This document shows, one piece after another, positions 33,983-41,421 of a DNA stretch of 64,000 nucleotides. Position numbers and translations under genes: made by a program. The notes beneath the pieces were generated by a model. The model was not told where the DNA came from. It saw only the letters and a program-made list of their open reading frames with translations, and did no database searches. Every line of letters starts with the position of its first letter. Within the stretch, counting starts at the first letter, position 1. The DNA is taken from the NCBI RefSeq assembly GCF_001514065.1, contig NZ_KQ948428.1, positions 63,305 to 127,304 of the forward strand, written 5' to 3'. Source of the DNA: Streptomyces antibioticus. GTDB lineage: Bacteria > Actinomycetota > Actinomycetes > Streptomycetales > Streptomycetaceae.

Positions 33983-34242
33983 CCGCTCGTCCAGTCGTTG
34001 GTTGCCGCGCCTGAGCGCAGGCCGGTCTCCAGCCGGTCGAGAAGTTCGTCCTCCAACCGGTCGAACTCCTCCTCGTCGATCTCGCCCGCCTCCAACCGCT
34101 CTTCCAGCCGGGCCAGTTCGGCCCGGACCGTGGCCGGGTCGTAGTAGATGCGCTCTGCCTCGCTCAGCACCTGTCCGATGACCCACGCGCTTCCGCGCAC
34201 GGGCGCGAACGGCAGCAGCAGCACCTCGCCGATCAGTCCCAT
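33979..34242 (-). CDS. gvpG: Gas vesicle protein GvpG
   Basis: GvpG is a small helical assembly protein that works with GvpF and GvpL. The 87-residue product shows the family pattern LIGEVLLLPFAPVRGSAWVI at the start, followed by a charged helix hairpin (ARLEERLEAGEIDEEEFDRL, then EDELLDRLE). The ATG at 34242 has GAGGTGAGG upstream and lies 9 bases after the gvpF stop, one of the few non-overlapping junctions in the cluster. Its stop overlaps the gvpY start as ATGA. Confidence 0.93.
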   Translation of the reverse strand: MGLIGEVLLLPFAPVRGSAWVIGQVLSEAERIYYDPATVRAELARLEERLEAGEIDEEEFDRLEDELLDRLETGLRSGAATNDWTSG

Positions 34243-34251
34243 GCCCTCACC

Positions 34252-35022
34252 TCACTCCACGGAGCCCTCGGCGCCGGCCGTGCTGCCCGCGGGCTCGGCG
34301 GGGCCGGGCTCGACGAAGCTGTACGGCGGCAGCGGGCCGTTGACCCGCAGTTCGAGGTGGGGATGGCTCTTGCGGACCTGCTCGACCGAGGCGAGGAACG
34401 TCTCGGCGTCGTCGCGGTCCACCAGGAACGACACGTTGGCGAGCCAGCCGCTGGACTCCGGCCCGTTGCTCACCGCCGCGGCGGTCGTCTCCAGGGCCTG
34501 CTGCACCTCGGCCGCGTCCTCGACCTCGCGCGCCTTGACCGCGGCGACCACCATCTCGCCGAGCCGCAGCTTCTCCTCGTAACTGCCGCCGCCCGCCTGC
34601 CGGTTGGCCTCGGTCAGGGACCGCAGCTCGGGGTTCTCGGCCATCACGCGATGGAGTACGGCCTCCTCGTCGTGGGTGGCCTTGACGTTGTACTCGACCT
34701 TGCCGTCCAGCGCCCGCAGGCGCTCCTTGTAGTGCTCGGCGCGCTCGGCGAGCACCGCGGTGACGGTCTCGTCGTCGGGCGCCACGCTGCCGAACCGCAT
34801 GGGCAGCACACAGCCGTCCGCGCCGGCCTCGGCGAGCACGTTCTGGTGGGCGAGCAGGTCCTTGCGCTTGGGCCGCAGCCCCTCGGGCGCGTCGCTGACG
34901 ACGGCCGCCAGACCGCTCTGCTCCAGGACGCGCACGGGCCGCTGCGGGTCGCCGACGCCGACCGTGTCCTCGGGCAGCGAGGAACGGGAACCGTCGATGA
35001 TGCCGTACACGTACGTGCTCAC
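34252..35022 (-). CDS. gvpF: Gas vesicle protein GvpF
   Basis: The 256-residue protein belongs to the GvpF/L family: STYVYGIIDGSRSSLPEDTV, LEQSGLAAVVSDAPEGLRPK, LLAHQNVLAEAGADGCVLPM, then a helical region and the C-terminal WLANVSFLVDRDDAETFLAS. GvpF binds GvpA and helps keep it soluble before assembly. The GTG start at 35022 overlaps the gvpA stop (GTGA). A paralogue, GvpL, is encoded four genes downstream. Confidence 0.94.
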   Translation of the reverse strand: MSTYVYGIIDGSRSSLPEDTVGVGDPQRPVRVLEQSGLAAVVSDAPEGLRPKRKDLLAHQNVLAEAGADGCVLPMRFGSVAPDDETVTAVLAERAEHYKERLRALDGKVEYNVKATHDEEAVLHRVMAENPELRSLTEANRQAGGGSYEEKLRLGEMVVAAVKAREVEDAAEVQQALETTAAAVSNGPESSGWLANVSFLVDRDDAETFLASVEQVRKSHPHLELRVNGPLPPYSFVEPGPAEPAGSTAGAEGSVE

Positions 35023-35450
35023 TCCTGTTCCTCCTTCCTGCGAGCGGCCGTCGACTTACGGGCCCGGGGCCGCTGCTGCTGTTCGGGCTCACCCTCCTCG
35101 CGCGCCTGCTTGAAGGCGTCGGAGATGGTCTGCGCGGCGCCGGACAGCGCACCCTTGGACTTGCCGCGGGCGCCGGACTCGGTGATCTCGCCGACGAGGT
35201 CGGGCAGGCCCGGGTCCTTGCGCGGCCCCGCTTCCAGGTCGAGGCGGTTGCACGCCTCGGCGAAGCGCAGATACGTGTCCACGCTGGCCACGACGACCCG
35301 GACGTCGATCTTGAGGATTTCGATACCGACCAGGGAGACCCGCACGAACGCGTCGATGACGAGACCCCTGTCGAGGACTAGTTCCAGAACGTCGTAGAGG
35401 CCACTGCTGCCGCCTCCGCCGCCGGTCTGCTGTGCCGGGACAACGGTCAT
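35019..35450 (-). CDS. gvpA: Gas vesicle shell protein GvpA with long C-terminal extension
   Basis: GvpA is the main ribbed-shell protein. The core is present: LYDVLELVLDRGLVIDAFVR then VSLVGIEILKIDVRVVVASV and DTYLRFAEACNRLDL. After it come about 65 extra residues rich in Lys, Gln and Glu, ending in a basic region RARKSTAARRKEEQE, so the protein is 143 residues compared with about 70 in classic gas vesicles. The start ATG has AAGGAGG 11 bases upstream. The stop overlaps the gvpF start. Whether a subunit with this tail can pack into a normal rib is not clear. Confidence 0.94.
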   Translation of the reverse strand: MTVVPAQQTGGGGGSSGLYDVLELVLDRGLVIDAFVRVSLVGIEILKIDVRVVVASVDTYLRFAEACNRLDLEAGPRKDPGLPDLVGEITESGARGKSKGALSGAAQTISDAFKQAREEGEPEQQQRPRARKSTAARRKEEQE

Positions 35451-35511
35451 GCCGACCGCGCCTCCTTCTCTGCCGTGGTTTCTGTGTCGGGTGGAGCCTC
35501 GGTTCGGCGGC

Positions 35512-35865
35512 CTACCGGCCGCCGGGCCTGTGTGCGTCGGAGCGCCCGCGTTCGTAGCGGCGGACGCGCCGGTAGCCGGTGAGCTGACCTTCGGGGTCGA
35601 GGTCGACCTGGTAGCTCGCCATCAGGCTCATGGTGTCGGGCACGCGGGCGAGTTCGAGGACCTCGATCTCCAGCGACCAGCCGTCCTCCGTCTGCTCGAA
35701 GGACGACACCGTCTCGGCGGCCATGCCGGTCAGCTCCGCGAGCTGGGTGCGCGCCTCGCGCAGCACCTGCATGGGGCTCGGCCGGTCGTCCGCCGTGTCG
35801 CTTTCCGCCCGCTTGGGTGATTTCTGTGAATCCTGCGTGTCTGATGTGTTTTTTGTGTTCGTCAT
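35512..35865 (-). CDS. gvpO: Gas vesicle protein GvpO
   Basis: First gene of the cluster; the 117-residue product matches GvpO through VLREARTQLAELTGMAAETV, SFEQTEDGWSLEIEVLELAR and RVPDTMSLMASYQVDLDPEG followed by GYRRVRRYERGRSD. GvpO is needed for vesicle formation in haloarchaea and is often encoded with gvpF-G. The start may be ATG 35865 (AGAGG five bases upstream) or GTG 35871 (GGAG six bases upstream). The 61 bases between it and gvpA hold no obvious terminator. Its promoter should lie at 35866-35941, between it and the LigD-polymerase gene stop. Confidence 0.93.
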   Translation of the reverse strand: MTNTKNTSDTQDSQKSPKRAESDTADDRPSPMQVLREARTQLAELTGMAAETVSSFEQTEDGWSLEIEVLELARVPDTMSLMASYQVDLDPEGQLTGYRRVRRYERGRSDAHRPGGR

Positions 35866-35941
35866 GGCCACCTCTTGCTCCGGGTGGCCGCATGTCCGTC
35901 TGCCAAACCTTTACCGTGCGTCAACGTGGGGCCGGGGCCCG

Positions 35942-36871
35942 TCAGCCCCGCATCGCGTTCAGCCGGCGCCGGGCCGGTCCGAGGGCCCGGCCCTTGCTCA
36001 TCACTCCGGCCCAGGGGTTGGTGCGGGCCTGTTCGACGGCGTCGGCGATGGTCCAGCGGCGGGCGTCGAGACCGGGGTCGTCCAGCTGGGGCCAGGACAG
36101 CGGGGTGGCCACGGGGGCGCCGGGCCTGGCCCGGACGGTGTAGGGCACGACCGCGGTCTGGGCGTAGCCGTTGCGCTGGACGTCGAGGTAGAGGCGGTCG
36201 CCGCGGTCCTTCTTGCGGGCGGCGGTGGTGAACCGGTCGGGATGCCCGGCGACGAGGAGGTCGGCGACGTCCTTGGCGAAGTCGCGCACCTCGTCGAAGT
36301 CGTCGTGGCCGTTGACCGGCACCACCACGTGCAGCCCGCGTGAGCCGGTGGTCATCAGCGCCGACGGCAGTTTCAGCTCGTCGAGCAGCTCCCCCAGCAG
36401 CAGGGCCGCCGTGCGCACCGGGGCGAAGTCGTCCCCGTCGTCCGACGGGTCGAGGTCGAAGACCATCCGGTCGGGGCGCTCGAGCCGTCCGACCCGGGAC
36501 AGCCAGCGGTGCAGGGTGAGGCTGGCCTGGTCGGCGAGGTACACGAGGGTGGCGGAGTCGTCGCACACGGTGTGGCAGACCGTGCCGCCCTCCTTGGCCA
36601 CCTCGACGCGGGTGATCCAGTCCGGGTAGTTCTCCGGGGTGTTCTTCTGCATGAACCGGGGGCCGTCGAGCCCGTCCGGATGCCGTTCCAGCATCAGCGG
36701 GCGTCCGCGCAGGTGCGGCAGCATGAAGGGGGCCACGGCCCGGTAGTACTCGACGAGATCGCCTTTGGTGTACTCCTTCGTCTCCCCGCTCCCCGGGAAG
36801 AGCACCTTGCCGGGCCGGTGCACCTCGACCACGCGGCGTCCGGCCCGCACCCTCCGGACGTCCTCCGTCAT
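35942..36871 (-). CDS. LigD-type polymerase (PolDom) protein, NHEJ primase-polymerase
   Basis: The 309-residue archaeo-eukaryotic primase-like protein resembles the stand-alone polymerase domain of LigD, which fills gaps during non-homologous end joining. The catalytic acid pair is in MVFDLDPSDDG, and the SxH-type motif is in TTGSRGLHVVVPV. Other family landmarks are PGKVLFPGSGETKEYTKGDL, MLERHPDGLDGPRFMQKNTP and ARKKDRGDRLYLDVQRNGYA. There is no ligase or 3-prime nuclease domain and no ku gene nearby. The ATG at 36871 overlaps the transketolase stop (ATGA), an odd coupling of DNA repair to carbon metabolism. Confidence 0.93.
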   Translation of the reverse strand: MTEDVRRVRAGRRVVEVHRPGKVLFPGSGETKEYTKGDLVEYYRAVAPFMLPHLRGRPLMLERHPDGLDGPRFMQKNTPENYPDWITRVEVAKEGGTVCHTVCDDSATLVYLADQASLTLHRWLSRVGRLERPDRMVFDLDPSDDGDDFAPVRTAALLLGELLDELKLPSALMTTGSRGLHVVVPVNGHDDFDEVRDFAKDVADLLVAGHPDRFTTAARKKDRGDRLYLDVQRNGYAQTAVVPYTVRARPGAPVATPLSWPQLDDPGLDARRWTIADAVEQARTNPWAGVMSKGRALGPARRRLNAMRG

Positions 36872-38715
36872 CGCACGATCGCCTCTTCCACCAGCAGCTT
36901 CGCGGCCGCCGCGATGCCCGCGGTGTCGATGCCGACGGCGTGCAGCTGCTCCTCGGGCGACGCGGAACCGGGCATCGTACGCACCCCGAGGCGCACCAGG
37001 CGCGGTACGGGCCGCCCGTCGGTGAACGCGTCGAGCACGGCGTCGCCGAGGCCGCCCTCCTCGTGGTGGTCCTCGACGGTCATCAGACAGCCGGTCTCCT
37101 CGGCGGCCCGGCGCAGGGTGAGCCGGTCGACGGGCTTGACGGAGTACAGGTCGACGACCCGGACGTGGATGCCGTCCCGGGCGAGGGTGTCGGCGGCGGC
37201 CAGCGCCTCGGGCACGGTGACGCCCGCGGCGACGACGGTCAGCCGGTCGCGGTCGGAGGAGCGCAGCACCTTGCTGCCGCCGACCGGGAACTCCTCGTCG
37301 GGGCCGTAGATCACCGGGCTCTTGCCGCGCGAGGTGCGCAGATAGCGGACGCCGTCGAGGCCCGCCATGGCCGCGACGAGCCGCGCGGTCTGGTTCGCGT
37401 CGCACGGGTACAGCACGGTCGAGCCGTGCACGGCCCGCATCATCGCCAGGTCCTCAAGACCCATCTGCGAGGGCCCGTCCTCCCCGATGGCGACCCCCGC
37501 GTGCGAGCCGACGAGATTGATGCCGGCACCGCTGATGGACGCCATGCGGACGAAGTCGTACGCCCGGGTCAGGAAGGCGGCGAAGGTGGCCGCGTACGGC
37601 ACGAAGCCGCGCGCGGCGAGTCCCACCGCACCGGCGACGAGCTGCTGCTCGGCGATGTAGCACTCGAAGTAGCGCTCCGGGTGCTCCTTGGCGAAGAGCT
37701 CGGCGCGAGTGGAGTCGCCGACCTCGCCGTCGAGGGCGACGACATCGCCGCGCGCGGTGCCGAGCGCGGTCAGGGCGTGCCCGTAGGCGTCGCGGGTGGC
37801 GATCTCCTCGCCCCGGTCCCAGGTGGGCAGGTCGAGGTGTCCGGCGCGTACGGCGTGCAGCATGCGGGCGGCGGGCGGCTCGTGCACCTCGATGCGCAGG
37901 TCACGGGGGCCGCCGAGCTCGGCGATCGCCTCGTCGGCGTCGGGCAGCGGCTTGCCGTGCAGTCCCTCGCGGTCCTGGACGGCCTCGACGCCCTTGCCCT
38001 TGAGGGTGCGGGCGAGGATCGCGGTCGGCTGTCCGGTGGTGGACCGGGCCTCGCCGTACGCCCGGTCGACGGCGTCCACGTCATGGCCGTCCACCTCGAC
38101 GGTGTGCCAGCCGAAGGCCTGGAAGCGGCGGGCGTAGGCGTCCAGGTCGTGGCCGTGCCGGGTGGGGCCGCGCTGGCCGAGCCGGTTGACGTCGACGATC
38201 ACGGTGAGGTTGTCGAGATGCTCGTGGCCCGCGTGTTCGGCGGCCTCCCACACCGAGCCCTCGGCGAGCTCGCTGTCGCCGCACAGCACCCACACCCGGT
38301 ACCCGGTGTGCTCCAGCCGCTTGCCGGCCAGCGCGATCCCGACCCCGACCGGCAGGCCCTGCCCGAGCGACCCCGTGGCGGTCTCGACCCACGGCAGCCG
38401 CCGGGGCGTGGGGTGCCCTTCGAGCCGGCTGCCCAGCTTGCGGAAGGTGAGCAACTCCTCGTCGGCGATGGCGCCGACGGCCTTGTAGGCGGCGTACAGC
38501 AGCGGGGAGGCGTGTCCCTTGGAGAGGATGAAGCGGTCGTTGCCGGGGTGGGCGGGGCGGTCGAAGTCGTAGCGGAAGTGGTGGGCGAGGAGTACGGCCA
38601 ACAGGTCGGCGGCGGACATCGACGACGTCGGATGCCCCGACCCCGCGGCATCGGCCGCGCGCACGCTGTCGACACGCAACTGCTGGCCCAGTTCGACGAG
38701 TTCGGCGGACTTCAT
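36868..38715 (-). CDS. tkt: Transketolase
   Basis: Transketolase moves two-carbon units between sugars in the pentose phosphate pathway, using TPP. The 615-residue protein has the N-terminal region GSGHPTSSMSAADLLAVLLA, the LSKGHASPLLYAAYK His loop, the TPP-binding WVLCGDSELAEGSVWEA, and the pyrimidine domain with YFECYIAEQQLVAGAVGLAA (catalytic Glu). It is somewhat shorter than the ~660-700-residue major type and resembles the actinobacterial second transketolase. The start ATG overlaps the NADH dehydrogenase stop. From memory it is in the position of SCO6497. Confidence 0.94.
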   Translation of the reverse strand: MKSAELVELGQQLRVDSVRAADAAGSGHPTSSMSAADLLAVLLAHHFRYDFDRPAHPGNDRFILSKGHASPLLYAAYKAVGAIADEELLTFRKLGSRLEGHPTPRRLPWVETATGSLGQGLPVGVGIALAGKRLEHTGYRVWVLCGDSELAEGSVWEAAEHAGHEHLDNLTVIVDVNRLGQRGPTRHGHDLDAYARRFQAFGWHTVEVDGHDVDAVDRAYGEARSTTGQPTAILARTLKGKGVEAVQDREGLHGKPLPDADEAIAELGGPRDLRIEVHEPPAARMLHAVRAGHLDLPTWDRGEEIATRDAYGHALTALGTARGDVVALDGEVGDSTRAELFAKEHPERYFECYIAEQQLVAGAVGLAARGFVPYAATFAAFLTRAYDFVRMASISGAGINLVGSHAGVAIGEDGPSQMGLEDLAMMRAVHGSTVLYPCDANQTARLVAAMAGLDGVRYLRTSRGKSPVIYGPDEEFPVGGSKVLRSSDRDRLTVVAAGVTVPEALAAADTLARDGIHVRVVDLYSVKPVDRLTLRRAAEETGCLMTVEDHHEEGGLGDAVLDAFTDGRPVPRLVRLGVRTMPGSASPEEQLHAVGIDTAGIAAAAKLLVEEAIVR

Positions 38716-40319
38716 GAGTCTCCTTCCGTGGAGGTGTCCGGGGTGCCGGGGCGCTTGACCGGGCCCGGGGGTTCGGCGGGTTCGCCGCCGGGCTGGTTCT
38801 TGGCGGGTTCGCCGCCGGGCTGGTTCTTCGCGGGCGGAGGGCCCGGCTGGTTCTTCGCGGGTTCGCCGCCCGGCTGGCTCCTCGCGGGCTCGTCCGGCGT
38901 TGTGGTGTCCGCCGAGTCCGCCGTGTCGGCCTCAACGGCCGCCCCCGGTCCCGAACTCACCGCGCTGCCTTCCTTCTCCGTCTTCATCTCCTCCTCCTTC
39001 TCCCGCCGTTCCGGTGCCCCCGGCACCCGTGCCAGCTCCGGCGACGCCGTGTCCAGCGGTACCGACCAGGACCGCACGAGGCCCAACTGGACGGCCTGGC
39101 GCGGGAGTACGGCGTCCAGCAGCCAGTCCGCGGCCACCCGGACGCGGTTGCCGGGCATCGCGGCGAGGTGGTAGCCGCGGGCGACCGGCCCCGCCAGCGG
39201 CCCGGGCAGCGGCACGCCCAGCGGGTTCGCCGCGGCCTTCGTACCGCCCAGGTCGACGACGAAGCCCAGGTCCCGGTGCCGGTAGGGGCGCCGCTCGCCG
39301 ACGCCGAGCGAGGCGAGGACGTTGCGGGCCGCGACATGGCCGTGCCGCCAGGCATGCTGTGCGGTCATCGGCGTGAAGGAGCCGGGCTTGTCCAGGTCGG
39401 GCACGGCGGCCGCGTCCCCGCACGCGAACACCTCCGGCCTGCCCGGCACTTGGAGGTACGGGTCGACGATCAGCCGCCCCCGCTCCAGGGGTTGGCCGAC
39501 GCTCTCGACGAGCGGATCGGGCCGTACGCCGACGCACCACACCAGCGTGCGGGAGGGGACGAACTCCCCGTCCGTCAGCAGCACTCCGTCGTGCGTGGCC
39601 TCCTTCACGGAGGTGCCCATGCGCACGTCGACGCCCCGCTCCCGCAGTACCCGGTCGGCGGTGCGGGAGAGCCGTTCGTCCATCTCGGGCAGGACGCGCG
39701 GCGCGACGTCAAGGAGCATCCAGCGCGGCCGTACGCCGTCGCGCAGCGGCTGCCTGCGGACCTGGGCGTCGGTGTACAGCTGCCCGTGCGCGGCCACCTC
39801 GGTGCCGGTGTATCCGGCGCCGACCACCACGAAGGTGCAGCGGGCGGAGCAGCTCTTGGGATCATCGGCCGCGGCGGCGAGCTCCATCTGCCGGGTGACG
39901 TGGTCGCGCAGGTACAGCGCCTCGGGCAGCCCGCGGAAGCCGTGCGCGTGCTCGGCGACGCCCGGGACCGGCAGCAGCTTGTTGACGCTGCCGACGGAGA
40001 TCACCAGCCGGTCGTAGGGCAGGGTGCCGGTCTCGCCCTCGGGGTCGGTGTAGTGCACGGTCCGCCCGTCGAGGTCGATGCCCTCGGCCTCGCCGAGCAC
40101 CAGCCGCACCCGGGGCAGGGTGCCCGACAGGGAGACGGTGACCCGGCGTGGTTCCAGGATCCCGGCGGCGACCTGGGGCAGCAGGGGCAGGTAGAGGAAG
40201 TAGTCGGTCGGGTTGAGCAGGGTGATGTCGGCCTGGTGCCGGGTGAGCCGGGACAGGGTGCGGGCGGTCCGGTACCCGGCGAAACCGGCGCCGACGATCA
40301 CGATGCGGGGTCGACTCAC
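38712..40319 (-). CDS. ndh: Type II NADH dehydrogenase with repetitive C-terminal tail
   Basis: Residues 1-430 are a flavoprotein NDH-2: FAD motif IVIVGAGFAGYRTA at residues 6-19, NADH motif VVVGAGYTGTEVA, and FACGDAAAVPD. It would transfer electrons from NADH to quinone without proton pumping. The last ~100 residues are Pro/Gly/Glu/Lys-rich with four 9-residue repeats (KNQPGGEPA type), unusual for this family, and no membrane helix is seen there. The GTG start has GGAGG upstream. A SigB-type promoter candidate with one mismatch lies at 40362-40386. It heads an operon with transketolase and LigD-polymerase by ATGA overlaps. Confidence 0.9.
   Translation of the reverse strand: MSRPRIVIVGAGFAGYRTARTLSRLTRHQADITLLNPTDYFLYLPLLPQVAAGILEPRRVTVSLSGTLPRVRLVLGEAEGIDLDGRTVHYTDPEGETGTLPYDRLVISVGSVNKLLPVPGVAEHAHGFRGLPEALYLRDHVTRQMELAAAADDPKSCSARCTFVVVGAGYTGTEVAAHGQLYTDAQVRRQPLRDGVRPRWMLLDVAPRVLPEMDERLSRTADRVLRERGVDVRMGTSVKEATHDGVLLTDGEFVPSRTLVWCVGVRPDPLVESVGQPLERGRLIVDPYLQVPGRPEVFACGDAAAVPDLDKPGSFTPMTAQHAWRHGHVAARNVLASLGVGERRPYRHRDLGFVVDLGGTKAAANPLGVPLPGPLAGPVARGYHLAAMPGNRVRVAADWLLDAVLPRQAVQLGLVRSWSVPLDTASPELARVPGAPERREKEEEMKTEKEGSAVSSGPGAAVEADTADSADTTTPDEPARSQPGGEPAKNQPGPPPAKNQPGGEPAKNQPGGEPAEPPGPVKRPGTPDTSTEGDS
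38775..38882 (-). repeat. Four in-frame 27-bp repeats encoding the NDH-2 tail
   Basis: Units begin at 38775, 38802, 38829 and 38856. The first two are identical over 27 bases and the others differ at several positions. Because the period is nine codons, gain or loss of units would alter tail length without breaking the frame. Confidence 0.9.
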
Positions 40320-40361
40320 GGTGCGCCTCCGGGGCTGTCGCGTACCTCGGGAGCCTTCCGC

Positions 40362-40386
40362 GTCCCCCTGGTCAGGGTGGCCAAAC
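40362..40386 (-). promoter_or_regulatory. SigB-type promoter candidate (one mismatch) for the ndh operon
   Basis: Read on the minus strand: GTTT, 15 bases, GGGGAC, one base off GGGTAC. The -10 ends about 43 bases before the GTG at 40319. It lies back-to-back with the stronger site at 40395-40418 facing the other way. Confidence 0.4.
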
Positions 40387-40394
40387 GTGCGCCG

Positions 40395-40418
40395 GTTTCC
40401 GTGGGCGCCGCAGGGTAC
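40395..40418 (+). promoter_or_regulatory. SigB-type promoter candidate for the LLM oxidoreductase gene
   Basis: GTTT, 14 bases, GGGTAC is an exact match to the SigB-family pattern and ends 42 bases before the ATG at 40460, which has GGAGGTC in front. Confidence 0.65.
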
Positions 40419-40459
40419 CCGGAGCGTGCCCTCGTACCACTGTTCTTGGAGGTCCTCCC

Positions 40460-41419
40460 ATGCCCGAGTACGGCTATTTCCTGTCCTGCGAGGAGTTCGG
40501 TCCCGCGGACCTGATCGAGCAGGCGCGCATGGCCGAGCAGGCCGGGTTCCGCGCCCTGTGGATCTCCGACCACTACCACCCGTGGAACGACGCGCAGGGC
40601 CAGAGCCCGTTCGTCTGGTCGGTGCTCGGCGCGCTCTCGGAGGCGGTGTCCCTGCCGGTGGAGACGGCGGTGACCTGTCCGACGGTACGCACGCATCCGG
40701 CGGTGATCGCCCAGGCCGCGGCGACGACGGCGGTCATGACGGAGGGCCGTTTCCGGCTCGGCGTGGGCAGCGGCGAGGCGCTCAACGAGCACATCCTGGG
40801 CCATGTGTGGCCGCCCGCGAGCGTACGCCTGGAGATGCTGGAGGAGTCGATCCAGATCATGCGCCGTCTCTTCACCGGCGAGGAGGTCAGTCACCACGGC
40901 ACCCACTACACGGTGGAGAACGCCCGCCTCTACACCGTCCCCGACGAGCCCGTGCCCATCGACATCTCGGGGTTCGGCCCGGCGGCGACCGCGCTCGCGG
41001 CCCGGGTGGGCGACGGCTACATCACGATGATGCCGGAGGCGTCGATGGTGGAGCAGTTCCGCAAGGGCGGCGGAGGCGCGAAGCTCGTGAGCGGCGGGAC
41101 GAAGGTCTGCTACGGCACGGACCGCGACGAGGCGGTACGCACCGTGCACCGGCTGTGGGCCAACCAGTTCCTGCCCGGCGAGCTGGCCCAGGTGCTGCCC
41201 TCGCCGCATCACTTCGAGCAGGCGCAGACCCTGGTCACCGAGGACATGGTGCGCGACAAGGCGGTGTGCGGCGACGACGTCGACGAGCATGTGGCGGCTC
41301 TGTCCGCCTTCGCCGACGCGGGCTTCGACCGGATCTACGTCAACCAGATCGGCCCCGACCAGCGCGGCTTCTTCGACTTCTACCGTACGAAGGTGCTGCC
41401 GCAGCTCCCGCAGGACTGA
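40460..41419 (+). CDS. LLM-class F420-dependent oxidoreductase (TIGR03557-type)
   Basis: The 319-residue flavin-type luciferase-like protein probably uses coenzyme F420. It shows YGYFLSCEEFGPADLIEQAR, ALWISDHYHPWNDAQGQSPF (the loop seen in F420-G6P-dehydrogenase-like members), TEGRFRLGVGSGEALNEHIL and PIDISGFGPAATALAARVGD. It therefore belongs to the actinobacterial group related to F420-dependent glucose-6-phosphate dehydrogenase, but its true substrate is unknown. The start has GGAGGTC and an upstream SigB-type promoter candidate. The next gene begins 2 bases after its stop. Confidence 0.9.
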   Translation: MPEYGYFLSCEEFGPADLIEQARMAEQAGFRALWISDHYHPWNDAQGQSPFVWSVLGALSEAVSLPVETAVTCPTVRTHPAVIAQAAATTAVMTEGRFRLGVGSGEALNEHILGHVWPPASVRLEMLEESIQIMRRLFTGEEVSHHGTHYTVENARLYTVPDEPVPIDISGFGPAATALAARVGDGYITMMPEASMVEQFRKGGGGAKLVSGGTKVCYGTDRDEAVRTVHRLWANQFLPGELAQVLPSPHHFEQAQTLVTEDMVRDKAVCGDDVDEHVAALSAFADAGFDRIYVNQIGPDQRGFFDFYRTKVLPQLPQD

Positions 41420-41421
41420 CC

